This document shows positions 1-7,734 of a DNA stretch of 45,766 nucleotides, piece by piece. The first letter of the stretch is position 1, and every line of letters begins with the position of its first letter. Source of the stretch: Massilia sp. ST3 (GTDB taxonomy: Bacteria; Pseudomonadota; Gammaproteobacteria; Burkholderiales; Burkholderiaceae_D); contig NZ_JAGPWC010000038.1 in NCBI RefSeq assembly GCF_018119405.1, forward strand, positions 1 through 45,766, given 5' to 3'. The notes below the pieces were generated by a model. It worked only from the letters and a program-made list of their open reading frames with translations, was not told the DNA's origin and ran no database searches. The position numbers and the translations under genes are program-made.

Positions 1-95
1 TCGGCCGGGGCCAGGGCGCCCGGCCCCGGGGGGGGGGGGGGCGGCCCGCCCCCGCCCCGGCGGGGGGGGGGGGGGGGGCCCCCCCCCCCGACGCG
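1..95. other. Low-complexity G/C contig end
   Basis: This stretch is made almost only of long G and C runs and has no coding character. A similar block closes the other end of the window. It is most likely an assembly or read-end artefact rather than real sequence, so nothing should be annotated in it. This is an inference from composition. Confidence 0.75.
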
Positions 96-130
96 CTCAA
101 CCGGCTTTCACCATGCCGGTCACGCATGCA

Positions 131-616
131 TCACAGGTTCTGGAACACACCCGCGGCGCGGTTCTTCTGAACGTTATCCCACGGGAACACCTGGCCGTTC
201 ATGGCCACATACACCCCCGCCGGCAAGACCTGCGCCACGCCGCAGGCAAATCCCAGGTTGAACAGCGCGTCCGAATTGGCGATCTCGTAGGGGATCATGG
301 CGCCGGTCAGGATGATGGTCTGGCCGAGATTGGCCGCGCCCAGCACCGCCGCGGTCTCGCGCATGGTGTCGGTGCCGTGGATGATGACGATCGCCTTTTC
401 CGGCGCCGCCTGGCAGGCGGCCAGCACGCGCTGGCGGTCGGCGTCCTGCATGTCGAGCGAATCCAGCAGGGGCAGCACGTCGAGGGCGACCGGCACCGTC
501 ATGCGGCTGCGCTTGATCACCTCGGGCAAATGGCTGTCGGAGAAGCCGAGCACGCCGTTGAGTTCGTTGTAGTGCTTGTCGAAAGTGCCGCCGGTGGCGA
601 TGAGTCGGAGAGTCAT
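131..616 (-). CDS. Short asparaginase (N-terminal domain only)
   Basis: The 161-residue product has the hallmarks of the asparaginase N-terminal domain. GGTFDKHY, carrying the first catalytic threonine, is near residue 9, and HGTDTM, carrying the second Thr-Asp pair, is near residue 80. These proteins hydrolyse asparagine to aspartate and ammonia. Classical type I and II enzymes are about 330 residues with a second, smaller domain, which is absent here. The stop codon follows a complete-looking C-terminus, so this is probably one of the short stand-alone family members rather than a truncation. No signal peptide is visible, so it should be cytoplasmic. Its 5' leader contains a terminator-like hairpin (652-682). 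It is divergent from the unknown gene that follows. The family call is firm; activity on asparagine is inferred. Confidence 0.85.
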   Translation of the reverse strand: MTLRLIATGGTFDKHYNELNGVLGFSDSHLPEVIKRSRMTVPVALDVLPLLDSLDMQDADRQRVLAACQAAPEKAIVIIHGTDTMRETAAVLGAANLGQTIILTGAMIPYEIANSDALFNLGFACGVAQVLPAGVYVAMNGQVFPWDNVQKNRAAGVFQNL

Positions 617-647
617 GTTTGTTTAATGTACGTTTATCAAGGCGAAG

Positions 648-682
648 AAAAAAGCCCGCTCATGATAGCCGCAAACGGGCTT
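648..682 (-). terminator. Terminator-like hairpin in the asparaginase leader
   Basis: Arms AAGCCCG (652-658) and CGGGCTT (676-682) pair perfectly around a 17-nt loop. Read on the minus strand, the stem is followed by a T run. It sits about 35 nt upstream of the asparaginase start rather than after a gene, so it could end a short leader transcript, act as an attenuator, or stop transcription entering from the right. Confidence 0.5.
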
Positions 683-708
683 GTATCCGTGTGTGACTGC
701 GCTAGAAT
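681..708 (+). promoter_or_regulatory. Putative promoter of the unknown protein gene
   Basis: A TTGTAT box (681-686) is separated by 16 nt from TAGAAT (703-708). This would place the transcript start near 715, so the upstream ATG at 721 would be almost leaderless. That favours the ATG at 763 as the translation start. Confidence 0.4.
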
Positions 709-762
709 CGACTGGATCGGATGAGTACACTGATCCCTCTTTTCCTCCTATCTCGTTCCCCA

Positions 763-1536
763 ATGAAAGCCGTCGCACCAGGAACCGTTATCTTCCACCG
801 CCATCGAGGCTATGGCGTCATCGTCCACGTCAACCTCCTGACGGGCTGGATTTCGGCGCGTTTCGGGAGCGAGTCGCGCACCCTGGACCTGAACCTGTCG
901 AGCGACGAGGTGCAGCACGCCGATGGCGAGCCCATCATGTTCCGGCGCACGCCCCCGGACCGCATGCCGCATGCGCGCCTGATGGCCGTGGTGCGCGAGC
1001 TGCACCAGGCCGGCTACCAGAAGCTGTATCTGTATTCCTGGCCCAAACCGTCGGGCCTGCACTGGCGCTGGCACCTGTTCACCGGGCCGCGCAACTGGAT
1101 GCAGCGCTCCTGGCGCGAGGGCTGGTATGGATCGGGGGCCGATTACAACGGCAATCCGGTGATGGGCTGGGGCGACCAGCCGGGGGCCAGCACGGAAGAG
1201 CTGATCCATGCGCTGGCCAAATTCGACCCGGAAGGGCTGGCGCAGGCGCTGGGACGCGACGAGGACCACACGGCCTGGTTCGCGCAGGCTTGCGACTTGC
1301 TGCTGCCGGGCTACATGTACAGCCTGAACATGGAGCGGCCCGCGGGCGGCCTGGTCGAGGCGCCGCCGGTGCCGGTGGTGCCGGTGAAGGCGGGGCTCAA
1401 GGCCTATGCGGGGCCGGACATCGGCTGGCCGCCGGGCTGGGCCGGGCTGTGGACGGGGACGCATGTCATGCCGGCGCGCAAAGTCAGTTTGACGGGGGAG
1501 CCGAGTTTCGATAGTGACGGTGCGGTTACGCGCTGA
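763..1536 (+). CDS. Conserved-looking protein of unknown function
   Basis: I do not recognise this 257-residue protein. It begins with a compact segment (PGTVIFHRHRGYGVIVHVN) that resembles a small beta-barrel of the kind that handles 'pushing' or CarD-like folds, but this is only an impression. The middle is rich in Trp, Tyr and His (WPKPSGLHWRWHLF, GWYGSGADYNG, HTAWFAQACDLLLPGYMYSLNME). The C-terminal quarter is Pro/Gly-rich. There are no transmembrane segments or signal peptide. Starts at 721 and 763 are in frame; 763 is preferred because of the promoter position, although neither has a good Shine-Dalgarno sequence. The gene is convergent with the dehydrogenase downstream, and a REP-like pair lies between them. 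Confidence 0.7.
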   Translation: MKAVAPGTVIFHRHRGYGVIVHVNLLTGWISARFGSESRTLDLNLSSDEVQHADGEPIMFRRTPPDRMPHARLMAVVRELHQAGYQKLYLYSWPKPSGLHWRWHLFTGPRNWMQRSWREGWYGSGADYNGNPVMGWGDQPGASTEELIHALAKFDPEGLAQALGRDEDHTAWFAQACDLLLPGYMYSLNMERPAGGLVEAPPVPVVPVKAGLKAYAGPDIGWPPGWAGLWTGTHVMPARKVSLTGEPSFDSDGAVTR

Positions 1537-1548
1537 CACTGCGCGGCG

Positions 1549-1579
1549 AACTTGGATCCCCGCCTTCGCGGGGACGACG
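1549..1579 (+). repeat. REP-like element, copy 1
   Basis: A 31-bp unit beginning AACTTGGATCCCCGCC and ending GGGGACGACG contains an internal hairpin (CCCCGCC...GGCGGGG-like stem). The second copy at 1636-1666 is its near-exact reverse complement, and three or four positions differ. The pair looks like a bacterial REP (BIME-like) arrangement and lies exactly between two convergent genes. Confidence 0.6.
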
Positions 1580-1635
1580 TGCTAAGGCAGCGTCTGCGAA
1601 AAATGTTACCAGTGTTCTAAGTGCCAGCTTCAGAA

Positions 1636-1666
1636 CGTCATCCCCGTGCAGGCGGGGACCCAAGTT
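1636..1666 (-). repeat. REP-like element, copy 2 (inverted)
   Basis: The reverse complement reads AACTTGGGTCCCCGCC then ACGGGGATGACG, matching copy 1 in the opposite orientation. Together they can fold as a long cruciform or act as a bidirectional transcription end for the convergent genes on each side. Confidence 0.6.
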
Positions 1667-1685
1667 TGCCCGTAAACCAGTTACG

Positions 1686-2678
1686 TCACCTTTTGCCCAA
1701 CGCCTCCGGATTCAAAATATTGTCCGGCTCCCCCTGCGCAAACTTCAGCACATTCTCGAACGCGATCTGGAAATAGATCTCGTAGCTGTCCTTCTCCACA
1801 TACCCCAGGTGCGGCGTCGCCAGCACCGTCGGGATCCGCAGCAGTTCCGCATCCGCCGCCAGCGGCTCGCTGGTAAACACATCCAGCGCCGCCTGCCCCG
1901 GCCGCCCCTTGCGCAGCGCCGCTTCCAGCGCCCCCTCCGCCACCAGTTCGGCCCGGCTCGTATTCACGAACAAGGCGTCCGGCTTCATGCGTGCGAAATC
2001 CTCGGCCGTGACGATCCCGCGCGTGCCTTCCGCCAGCCGCAGGTGCAGGCTCAGCACGTCCGCAGCCTCGAACAAGGCTTCGCGCGAGGCCGCCGCCTCG
2101 AAGCCGTCGGCCACCGCGGCCTGGCGGCTGTTCTCGCTGCCCCACACCAGCACGCGCATGCCGAAGGCGCGCCCATAGCCTGCCACCAGCTTGCCGATCT
2201 TGCCGTAGCCCCACAGCCCCAGCACCCGCCCGCGCAGCGAGCGCCCCAGGCCGTTGAGCTGGGGATTGACCGAGGCCGTCTGCCACAGGCCGTCCTTCAG
2301 GTTGTTCGCATACGGCACGATCTTGCGGCTGGCCGCCATCACCAGCGCCCAGGTCAGCTCGGCCGGCGCCACCGGCGAGCCGATGCCCTCGGCGATGGCG
2401 ACGCCGTACTCGCTGGCCGCGGCCACGTCGATGTGCCCGCTGACCTTGCCGGTCTGCGAAATCAGTTTCAGATTCGGCAGCTTGGCGAGCAGGGCGCGCG
2501 GCAGGGCGGTGCGCTCCCGGATCAGCACCAGGGCGTCGAAAGGCGCCAGGCGAATGGCCAGCTGGCCCAGGCCCTTGGCCGAGTTGGTGAAGACCTTGGC
2601 CTCGTGCCCGTCGAGCAGGCGGAAGCAGTCGAGGCCGCGTACGGTGTCCTGGTAATCGTCAAGAATCGCAATTTTCAT
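1686..2678 (-). CDS. D-2-hydroxyacid dehydrogenase family protein
   Basis: This is a 330-residue member of the D-isomer-specific 2-hydroxyacid dehydrogenases, NAD(P)-dependent enzymes interconverting 2-hydroxy and 2-oxo acids. The Rossmann dinucleotide motif GLWGYGKIG is near residue 155. The catalytic arginine is in NTSRAELV, and a catalytic-type histidine is in TPHLGYVEKD near the C-terminus. Length is normal for the family (310-340). The start at 2678 gives a complete N-terminal beta strand (MKIAILDDYQ). The gene stands alone, convergent with the unknown gene to its left and divergent from pckG. The substrate cannot be told from sequence; this subgroup is often annotated as a phosphoglycerate dehydrogenase-like protein. 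Confidence 0.92.
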   Translation of the reverse strand: MKIAILDDYQDTVRGLDCFRLLDGHEAKVFTNSAKGLGQLAIRLAPFDALVLIRERTALPRALLAKLPNLKLISQTGKVSGHIDVAAASEYGVAIAEGIGSPVAPAELTWALVMAASRKIVPYANNLKDGLWQTASVNPQLNGLGRSLRGRVLGLWGYGKIGKLVAGYGRAFGMRVLVWGSENSRQAAVADGFEAAASREALFEAADVLSLHLRLAEGTRGIVTAEDFARMKPDALFVNTSRAELVAEGALEAALRKGRPGQAALDVFTSEPLAADAELLRIPTVLATPHLGYVEKDSYEIYFQIAFENVLKFAQGEPDNILNPEALGKR

Positions 2679-3019
2679 GAGTGTTGTCAGATTGAAATGA
2701 GTCGCTCGTAAAGAAATAACACGATATGCCGAGTGCTCAAATAGCCTACTACATTACTGGGGCAATATTCCTACTTTTTTGTAGTGGAAGAGCCCGAATC
2801 CGGGGTGGGCGGGTGTACAATCGATCGGAACTTGAGGGTTTGACATGCTGCTCGCATGTCCCCTGCAGCACCGTTCCCAGCCTTGCCAGAGGCTGTCGAC
2901 ACGACCGCCGTACCGCCGCCGTTCGTCATTGCTTTCGCATGGACGCTTCCGCAGCCGGCCAGACGACGATCCTGCCGTGCCGGGACAGAAAGCATTCTTA
3001 ATTGGCATTGGAGGTACCT
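2679..3019. promoter_or_regulatory. Intergenic region between divergent dehydrogenase and pckG
   Basis: No gene is seen in these 341 bases. Visible structure includes ACTACA (2748-2753) with TGTAGT (2780-2785) as an inverted repeat, an inner CTAC-N6-GTAG (2771-2784) and a possible -10 box TACAAT (2816-2821) for pckG. The last implies a leader of nearly 200 nt. No known operator is recognised with confidence. Confidence 0.35.
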
Positions 3020-4882
3020 ATGAACCAGCCCGTGATGGGCGGCGTCGCCGCACTGAACGTTCCAGCTTACATCAAACACCAAAAGCTCATCAATTGGGTC
3101 GCGGAAATCGCCGCCCTGACGAAGCCTGACGCCATCTACTGGTGCGACGGCTCGGAAGAAGAGTACGACCGCCTGTGCGCACAGATGGTCGAAGCCGGCA
3201 CGATGAAGAAGCTCAACCCGGCCAAGCGTCCGAATTCCTACCTGGCCTGGTCCGACCCGTCGGACGTGGCGCGCGTCGAAGACCGTACCTATATCTGCTC
3301 GGCTACCAAGGAGCAGGCCGGCCCGACCAACAACTGGACCGACCCGGCCGAGATGCGCCGCACCCTGAATGGCCTGTTCGACGGCTGCATGGCCGGCCGC
3401 ACGCTGTACGTGGTGCCGTTCTCGATGGGTCCGCTGGGCTCGCCGATCGCCCACATTGGCGTCGAACTGTCCGACTCGCCCTACGTCGCCGTCAACATGC
3501 GCATCATGACGCGCATGGGCAAGGCCGTGTACGACGTGCTGGGCCAGGACGGCGAGTTCGTGCCCTGCGTGCACACCGTCGGCATGCCGCTGGCTTCCGG
3601 CCAGAAGGACGTGCCATGGCCGTGCAACCCGACCAAGTACATCGTCCACTATCCGGAAACCCGCGAGATCTGGTCCTTCGGTTCGGGCTACGGCGGCAAC
3701 GCCCTGCTGGGCAAGAAGTGCTTCGCGCTGCGCATCGCCTCGAACATGGGCTACCAGGAAGCGCAGGCCGGCGGCACCGGCTGGCTGGCCGAGCACATGC
3801 TGATCCTGGGCGTCGAATCGCCCAAGGGCGAGAAGAAATACGTCGCCGCCGCCTTCCCTTCGGCCTGCGGCAAGACCAACTTCGCGATGCTGATCCCGCC
3901 GAAGACCTTCGACGGCTGGAAAGTCACCACCATCGGCGACGACATCGCCTGGATCAAGCCGGGCCAGGACGGCCAGCTGTACGCGATCAACCCGGAAGCC
4001 GGCTACTTCGGCGTGGCCCCGGGCACCAACGACAAGACCAACCCGAACTGCATGGCCTCGCTGCGCGAGAACGTCATCTTCACCAACGTGGCGCTGACCG
4101 ACGACGGCGACGTGTGGTGGGAAGGCATGACCAAGGAAGCCCCGGCACACCTGATCGACTGGCAGGGCAAGGACTGGACCCCGGCGTCCGGCACCAAGGC
4201 CGCCCACCCGAACGCGCGCTTCACCGTCGCCGCGACCCAGAACCCGGTGATCGACCCGGCCTGGGACGATCCGGCCGGCGTGCCGATCTCGGCCTTCATC
4301 TTCGGCGGCCGCCGCTCGACCACGGTGCCGCTGGTGACCGAGGCCAATAACTGGGTGGAAGGCGTGTACATGGCCGCGACCATGGGCTCGGAAACCACCG
4401 CCGCCGCCGCCGGCCAGATGGGCATCGTGCGCCGCGATCCGTTCGCGATGCTGCCCTTCATCGGCTACAACATGAGCGACTACTTCCAGCACTGGCTGGA
4501 CCTGGGCAAGAAAATCGAAGCCAAGGGCGCCGCACCGAAGATCTACTGCGTCAACTGGTTCCGTACCGACGACGCCGGCAAGTTCGTGTGGCCGGGCTAT
4601 GGCGACAACATGCGCGTGCTGAAGTGGGTGCTGGACCGCGCCGAAGGCGGCGCCAGCGGCGGCCAGTCGCACCTGTTCGGCACCTCGCCCAACTACGGCG
4701 ACCTGAACTGGGACGGCCTGGACTTCACCGAGCAGCAGTTCACCCAGATCACCTCGATCGACAAGGACGCGTGGAAGGAAGAGCTCAAGCTGCACAGCGA
4801 GCTGTTCGAGAAGCTGGCTTACCACCTGCCGCAGGAGCTGGTGGACACCAAGGCCAAGCTGGAGAAACATCTGGCCGGCTGA
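3020..4882 (+). CDS. pckG: Phosphoenolpyruvate carboxykinase (GTP)
   Basis: The 620-residue enzyme converts oxaloacetate plus GTP to phosphoenolpyruvate, GDP and CO2, the entry step of gluconeogenesis. GTP-class features are the kinase-1a loop ACGKTN at residues 282-287, the metal-binding GDDIAW at 306-311, and the substrate-site segment [12 protein letters not shown] at about 223-234. [19 protein letters not shown] follows near residue 520. Length is typical for the GTP form (about 600-620), whereas the ATP form is about 530. The start is set by a GGAGG at 3010-3014, five bases before the ATG at 3020; an in-frame TTG at 3002 would include that site. It is a single-gene unit ending in a strong terminator. 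It would serve growth on amino acids and organic acids, consistent with the neighbouring catabolic locus. Confidence 0.97.
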   Translation: MNQPVMGGVAALNVPAYIKHQKLINWVAEIAALTKPDAIYWCDGSEEEYDRLCAQMVEAGTMKKLNPAKRPNSYLAWSDPSDVARVEDRTYICSATKEQAGPTNNWTDPAEMRRTLNGLFDGCMAGRTLYVVPFSMGPLGSPIAHIGVELSDSPYVAVNMRIMTRMGKAVYDVLGQDGEFVPCVHTVGMPLASGQKDVPWPCNPTKYIVHYPETREIWSFGSGYGGNALLGKKCFALRIASNMGYQEAQAGGTGWLAEHMLILGVESPKGEKKYVAAAFPSACGKTNFAMLIPPKTFDGWKVTTIGDDIAWIKPGQDGQLYAINPEAGYFGVAPGTNDKTNPNCMASLRENVIFTNVALTDDGDVWWEGMTKEAPAHLIDWQGKDWTPASGTKAAHPNARFTVAATQNPVIDPAWDDPAGVPISAFIFGGRRSTTVPLVTEANNWVEGVYMAATMGSETTAAAAGQMGIVRRDPFAMLPFIGYNMSDYFQHWLDLGKKIEAKGAAPKIYCVNWFRTDDAGKFVWPGYGDNMRVLKWVLDRAEGGASGGQSHLFGTSPNYGDLNWDGLDFTEQQFTQITSIDKDAWKEELKLHSELFEKLAYHLPQELVDTKAKLEKHLAG

Positions 4883-4942
4883 TACCGGCAACGTGGGGGA
4901 GAGACCGCGGGGAAACTATCCCGATAACGCGGCGACAAAGAG

Positions 4943-4982
4943 AAACCGGGGCAGTGCCGATGGCGCTGCCCCGGTTTTTTTT
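4943..4982 (+). terminator. Rho-independent terminator after pckG
   Basis: The stem AACCGGGGCAG pairs with CTGCCCCGGTT around a short loop and is followed by eight T residues. It lies about 60 nt after the pckG stop and ends in the gap before the convergent carrier gene. Confidence 0.9.
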
Positions 4983-5027
4983 GTGGCCATGCCCGGCGTG
5001 CCGCCCGAGCCGTCCCTGTTCATCTCC

Positions 5028-6428
5028 TTACTGCCAGTCCATCAGGCAGGGCGGCACCAGCAGCAGCAGCGACAGCACCAGGTAGATCAGCTGCAGCGGG
5101 ATCATCCACTTTGCCCAGGTCAGCCATGGAATGCGGGCCAGGGCCAGCACGCCGACCGTGATGCCCGAGGTCGGGATCATCGAGGTCGACAGCTCGCCGA
5201 GCTGGAAAGCGAGGATCGCGGTCTGGCGCGACACGCCCACCAGGTCGGCGAGCGGCGCCATGATCGGCATGGTCAATGCGGCCTGGCCGCTGCCCGAATG
5301 GATGAAGAAGTTGATCACCGACTGGATCAGGTACATCTTCTGAGCCGCGAAAACCGGATGGCTGGACTGCACCAGCGGCATCAGAGCGTGCAGCATGGTG
5401 TCGATGATGTGGGCCTCGCGTGCGATCACCATCGTGGCGCGCGCGATCGCGATCACCAGCGCGGTGGGCGCCAGATCCTTGACGCCCTGCAGGAAGGCGG
5501 CCACCCAGTCGTCGGCGCCCAGGCGCGCTACCAGCCCGACCACGATCGCCATGGCCAAGAACAGTGCGGCGATCTCGTCGATGAACCACTCGAACTTGAC
5601 GACCCCGACCACCATCGCGGCCAGGGTGAGGGCAAACAGGACCAGCACGCTCGCATGGCGTCCGCTCATGCGCGCATCGGCGGGCTCGCACTCGCCCTCG
5701 TGCGCCGCCGTCATCTCGCGGCGCTTGGCCTGGTCGAGAATATAGGTGGGGCTGAGCGCCGGATTGCGCTTGACGCGGGCCGCATACCACATCAGGAAGG
5801 CGACCGTTACGAAGGTCGCCGCAGCCCACACCACCAGCCGGTAGCCGATCCCGGAAAACACCGGCACGCCCGCGATCCCCTGGGCGATGCCGACGTTGAA
5901 GGGATTCAGGAAGGCGGCGCCGAAGCCGACCTGGGAGCCGAGGAAGGGGATCGACACGCCGACCACGGTATCGTAGCCCAGCGCCAGCGCCAGCGGCACG
6001 AAGATCAGGATGAAGGGTATCACCTCCTCGTTCATGCCGAAGGTGGCCCCGCCCAGCGAGAACAGGACCACGAAGACGGGAATCACCAGCGCCCGCACGA
6101 GCGGCGAATGCCGGTGCGCCCTAGCGATCGAGCGGATCAGGGTGTCGATCGCCTCGGTGCGCTGCAGGACCGCGAAGGCGCCGCCGACGAAGAGCACGAA
6201 GCCGATGATCTGGGCCGATTCGACGAAGCCCCGGATCGGCGCCTTGAGCAGGGCCACCGCGCCCTGGGGGCTGCTGGCCACGTAATGGAAGGAATCCGGG
6301 TCGACCAGCTGGCGACCGTTGACCAGGTGGGTCTCGTATTTGCCGCCGGGGACGAACCAGGTCGCGAGCGCGATCAGCGCCAGGATCGAGAACAGCAGCA
6401 CGAAGGTGTTGGGCATTCGCAGGCGCAT
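5028..6428 (-). CDS. YfcC-family inner-membrane carrier (DcuC/ArcD-like)
   Basis: This 466-residue polytopic membrane protein resembles the YfcC family within the DcuC superfamily, whose members carry dicarboxylates, basic amino acids or peptides. Hydrophobic segments run from MPNTFVLLFSILALIALATW at the N-terminus to LQLIYLVLSLLLLVP at the C-terminus. Family-like loops include FSLGGATFGMNEEVIPF, QVGFGAAFLNPFNVGIAQGI and NFFIHSGSGQAALTMPIMAPL. A central hydrophilic loop (about residues 245-275) separates two halves. The start at 6428 lies two bases after the stop of the upstream hydrolase, so the two genes are co-transcribed and probably translationally coupled. A longer upstream reading frame only overlaps that hydrolase. 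Context suggests it imports beta-Asp-Arg or arginine; the substrate is an inference. Confidence 0.85.
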   Translation of the reverse strand: MRLRMPNTFVLLFSILALIALATWFVPGGKYETHLVNGRQLVDPDSFHYVASSPQGAVALLKAPIRGFVESAQIIGFVLFVGGAFAVLQRTEAIDTLIRSIARAHRHSPLVRALVIPVFVVLFSLGGATFGMNEEVIPFILIFVPLALALGYDTVVGVSIPFLGSQVGFGAAFLNPFNVGIAQGIAGVPVFSGIGYRLVVWAAATFVTVAFLMWYAARVKRNPALSPTYILDQAKRREMTAAHEGECEPADARMSGRHASVLVLFALTLAAMVVGVVKFEWFIDEIAALFLAMAIVVGLVARLGADDWVAAFLQGVKDLAPTALVIAIARATMVIAREAHIIDTMLHALMPLVQSSHPVFAAQKMYLIQSVINFFIHSGSGQAALTMPIMAPLADLVGVSRQTAILAFQLGELSTSMIPTSGITVGVLALARIPWLTWAKWMIPLQLIYLVLSLLLLVPPCLMDWQ

Positions 6429-6430
6429 GG

Positions 6431-7561
6431 TCAGTCGCTCAAAAGGGAACCGGAACGGAAGGGCGTAGCGCCCGCGATTTTGCAGACCTGCATGCCGCGC
6501 AGCAGGTGGCGGTGGGCGGTGCTGGCGAACAGCAGCCCGCCCTGGCTGGCGCGCAGGGTGGTGGTGGCGCCGCTCACCGGGTTGACGATGTCGGCCACCG
6601 CCTCCCCGGCTTCGACCCGCTCGCCCAGCGCCTTCAGGAACACCAGTACGCCCGAGTGCGGCGCATGCAGGGGCTCGACCGCTTCCAGCGCGGTCGGCGC
6701 GCACGGCGCCGCGGGAGGCGGCGTGGGCGGGATGTCAAGCAGGCCTTCACGCGCCAGGAATTGCAGCAGTGCCTGCGCGTCCTGCTCGGCATAGTCGTAA
6801 CGCACGTCCATCTCGCCGCGCAGTTCGACCGTGATGGCGGCGCAGGCGGGAGGAATCGCGGCCTCGCTGAAATGATCGGCAAGGTCCCACCACAGGCGGC
6901 TGCAGGCTTCGTCGAAGGGGGCGCCGCCCGAGGCGCTGGACAGGAGCAGGGCGCGCGCGCCGAGCAGCGCGGCCAGCGGCGCGGCGCGCTCGGCCAGCGC
7001 GGTGCCGGTGTACAGGTGCAGCAGGGCTTCGTTATCGCAGTGCAGGTCGAGCACGATGTCGGCGTCGATCGCCATCGACAGCAGGGTCTTCTTCAGCACC
7101 CCGGTATGGTCTTCCGGCTCCCAGCGCGCCACGGCGGCGCGCGCCTCGGCACGGATGGCGGCCACGTTGGCCGCGGCGTCAGGACCGAGGCGGCCCGCCA
7201 GCCTGTCCTTCAGTTCGCCGGCCACGTGGCGGAAGGCGCGGTTGAAATTGACGCCGGTGCCGAGGTCGAAGCGCCCGAAGGGCGCGCCGTGCACCAGCTG
7301 CGACAGCCCGATGGGATTCGCGGCCGGCACCAGCACGATCTCGCCGCGCACGCGCCCTTCGGCGTCGAGCTTTTCCAGCGCGCGCCGCAGGAAGTGCGCC
7401 ACCAGCATGGCCGGCACTTCGTCGGCATGCAATGCGGCCTGGATATAGGCCTTCCTGCCTCCTCCGGCGCCGTCCGGCGGACCGAAGCGCAAGACATTGA
7501 GCTGGTAGGCCGCAAGGCCGGGCTCGGCCGCGATCGGGTGGGTCTCGAGATGCATGGACAT
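6431..7561 (-). CDS. M14-type succinylglutamate desuccinylase/aspartoacylase-like hydrolase, candidate cyanophycin dipeptide hydrolase
   Basis: The 376-residue protein has zinc-ligand motifs of the M14-related desuccinylase/aspartoacylase group: HADE (H45, E48) and DLHCD (H174). A TVELRGE segment likely carries the catalytic glutamate. The C-terminal part (about 290-365) is a barrel-sandwich-like domain with HSGVLVFLKALGERVEAGEAV. The segments KAYIQAALHADEVP and GEIVLVPAANPIGLSQLV fit, from memory, the AotO/CphZ group, shown in published work to hydrolyse beta-Asp-Arg from cyanophycin. It is not a close AstE match in context, since no other ast gene is present. The start is at 7561 or the next ATG (7555), preceded by AGGAG. 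It is first in a two-gene unit with the carrier, and divergent from the RpiR gene. CphZ function is inferred from family and the nearby cyanophycinase. Confidence 0.8.
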   Translation of the reverse strand: MSMHLETHPIAAEPGLAAYQLNVLRFGPPDGAGGGRKAYIQAALHADEVPAMLVAHFLRRALEKLDAEGRVRGEIVLVPAANPIGLSQLVHGAPFGRFDLGTGVNFNRAFRHVAGELKDRLAGRLGPDAAANVAAIRAEARAAVARWEPEDHTGVLKKTLLSMAIDADIVLDLHCDNEALLHLYTGTALAERAAPLAALLGARALLLSSASGGAPFDEACSRLWWDLADHFSEAAIPPACAAITVELRGEMDVRYDYAEQDAQALLQFLAREGLLDIPPTPPPAAPCAPTALEAVEPLHAPHSGVLVFLKALGERVEAGEAVADIVNPVSGATTTLRASQGGLLFASTAHRHLLRGMQVCKIAGATPFRSGSLLSD

Positions 7562-7625
7562 GGTCTCCTGGGCCGTTTGCGTGGTCCGGGGAATTATGTA
7601 GGTTTTTTTACACAACGTAAATCAC

Positions 7626-7641
7626 TGAAAAAATATTTTCA
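7626..7641. promoter_or_regulatory. Palindrome TGAAAA-N4-TTTTCA, candidate operator
   Basis: Two perfect 6-bp arms flank AATA. The site overlaps the -10 (AAAATA, 7639 to 7634) of a likely minus-strand promoter whose -35 is TTGACC (7662 to 7657, 17-nt spacer), so a bound protein would block the hydrolase-carrier unit. The adjacent RpiR-type regulator is the obvious candidate. This is inference. Confidence 0.5.
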
Positions 7642-7671
7642 AAAACCTGTTGAGTTGGTCAATACACATGG

Positions 7672-7697
7672 ATTACATTTGGCAAATGTTTTGTAAT
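7672..7697. promoter_or_regulatory. Inverted repeat ATTACA-N14-TGTAAT, candidate operator
   Basis: The arms ATTACA (7672-7677) and TGTAAT (7692-7697) are perfectly inverted. They overlap a possible plus-strand promoter, TTGAGT (7650-7655), 17 nt, TTACAT (7673-7678), reading into the RpiR gene. This would fit autoregulation. Confidence 0.4.
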
Positions 7698-7734
7698 TTG
7701 CATGATCCACCTGGACCACGGAACCCACGCCACG

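Noticed and set aside
131..616. Asparaginase as part of the cyanophycin locus
   Set aside because: It is separated from the locus by three unrelated transcription units including pckG.
2748..2785. Possible HexR-type site before pckG
   Set aside because: The half sites ACTACA and TGTAGT are in the wrong order and too far apart for the HexR consensus.
2771..4891. 706-codon open frame on the minus strand opposite pckG
   Set aside because: The plus strand encodes an unmistakable PEP carboxykinase. The antisense frame is His/Arg/Gly-rich, as expected for GC-rich shadow frames.
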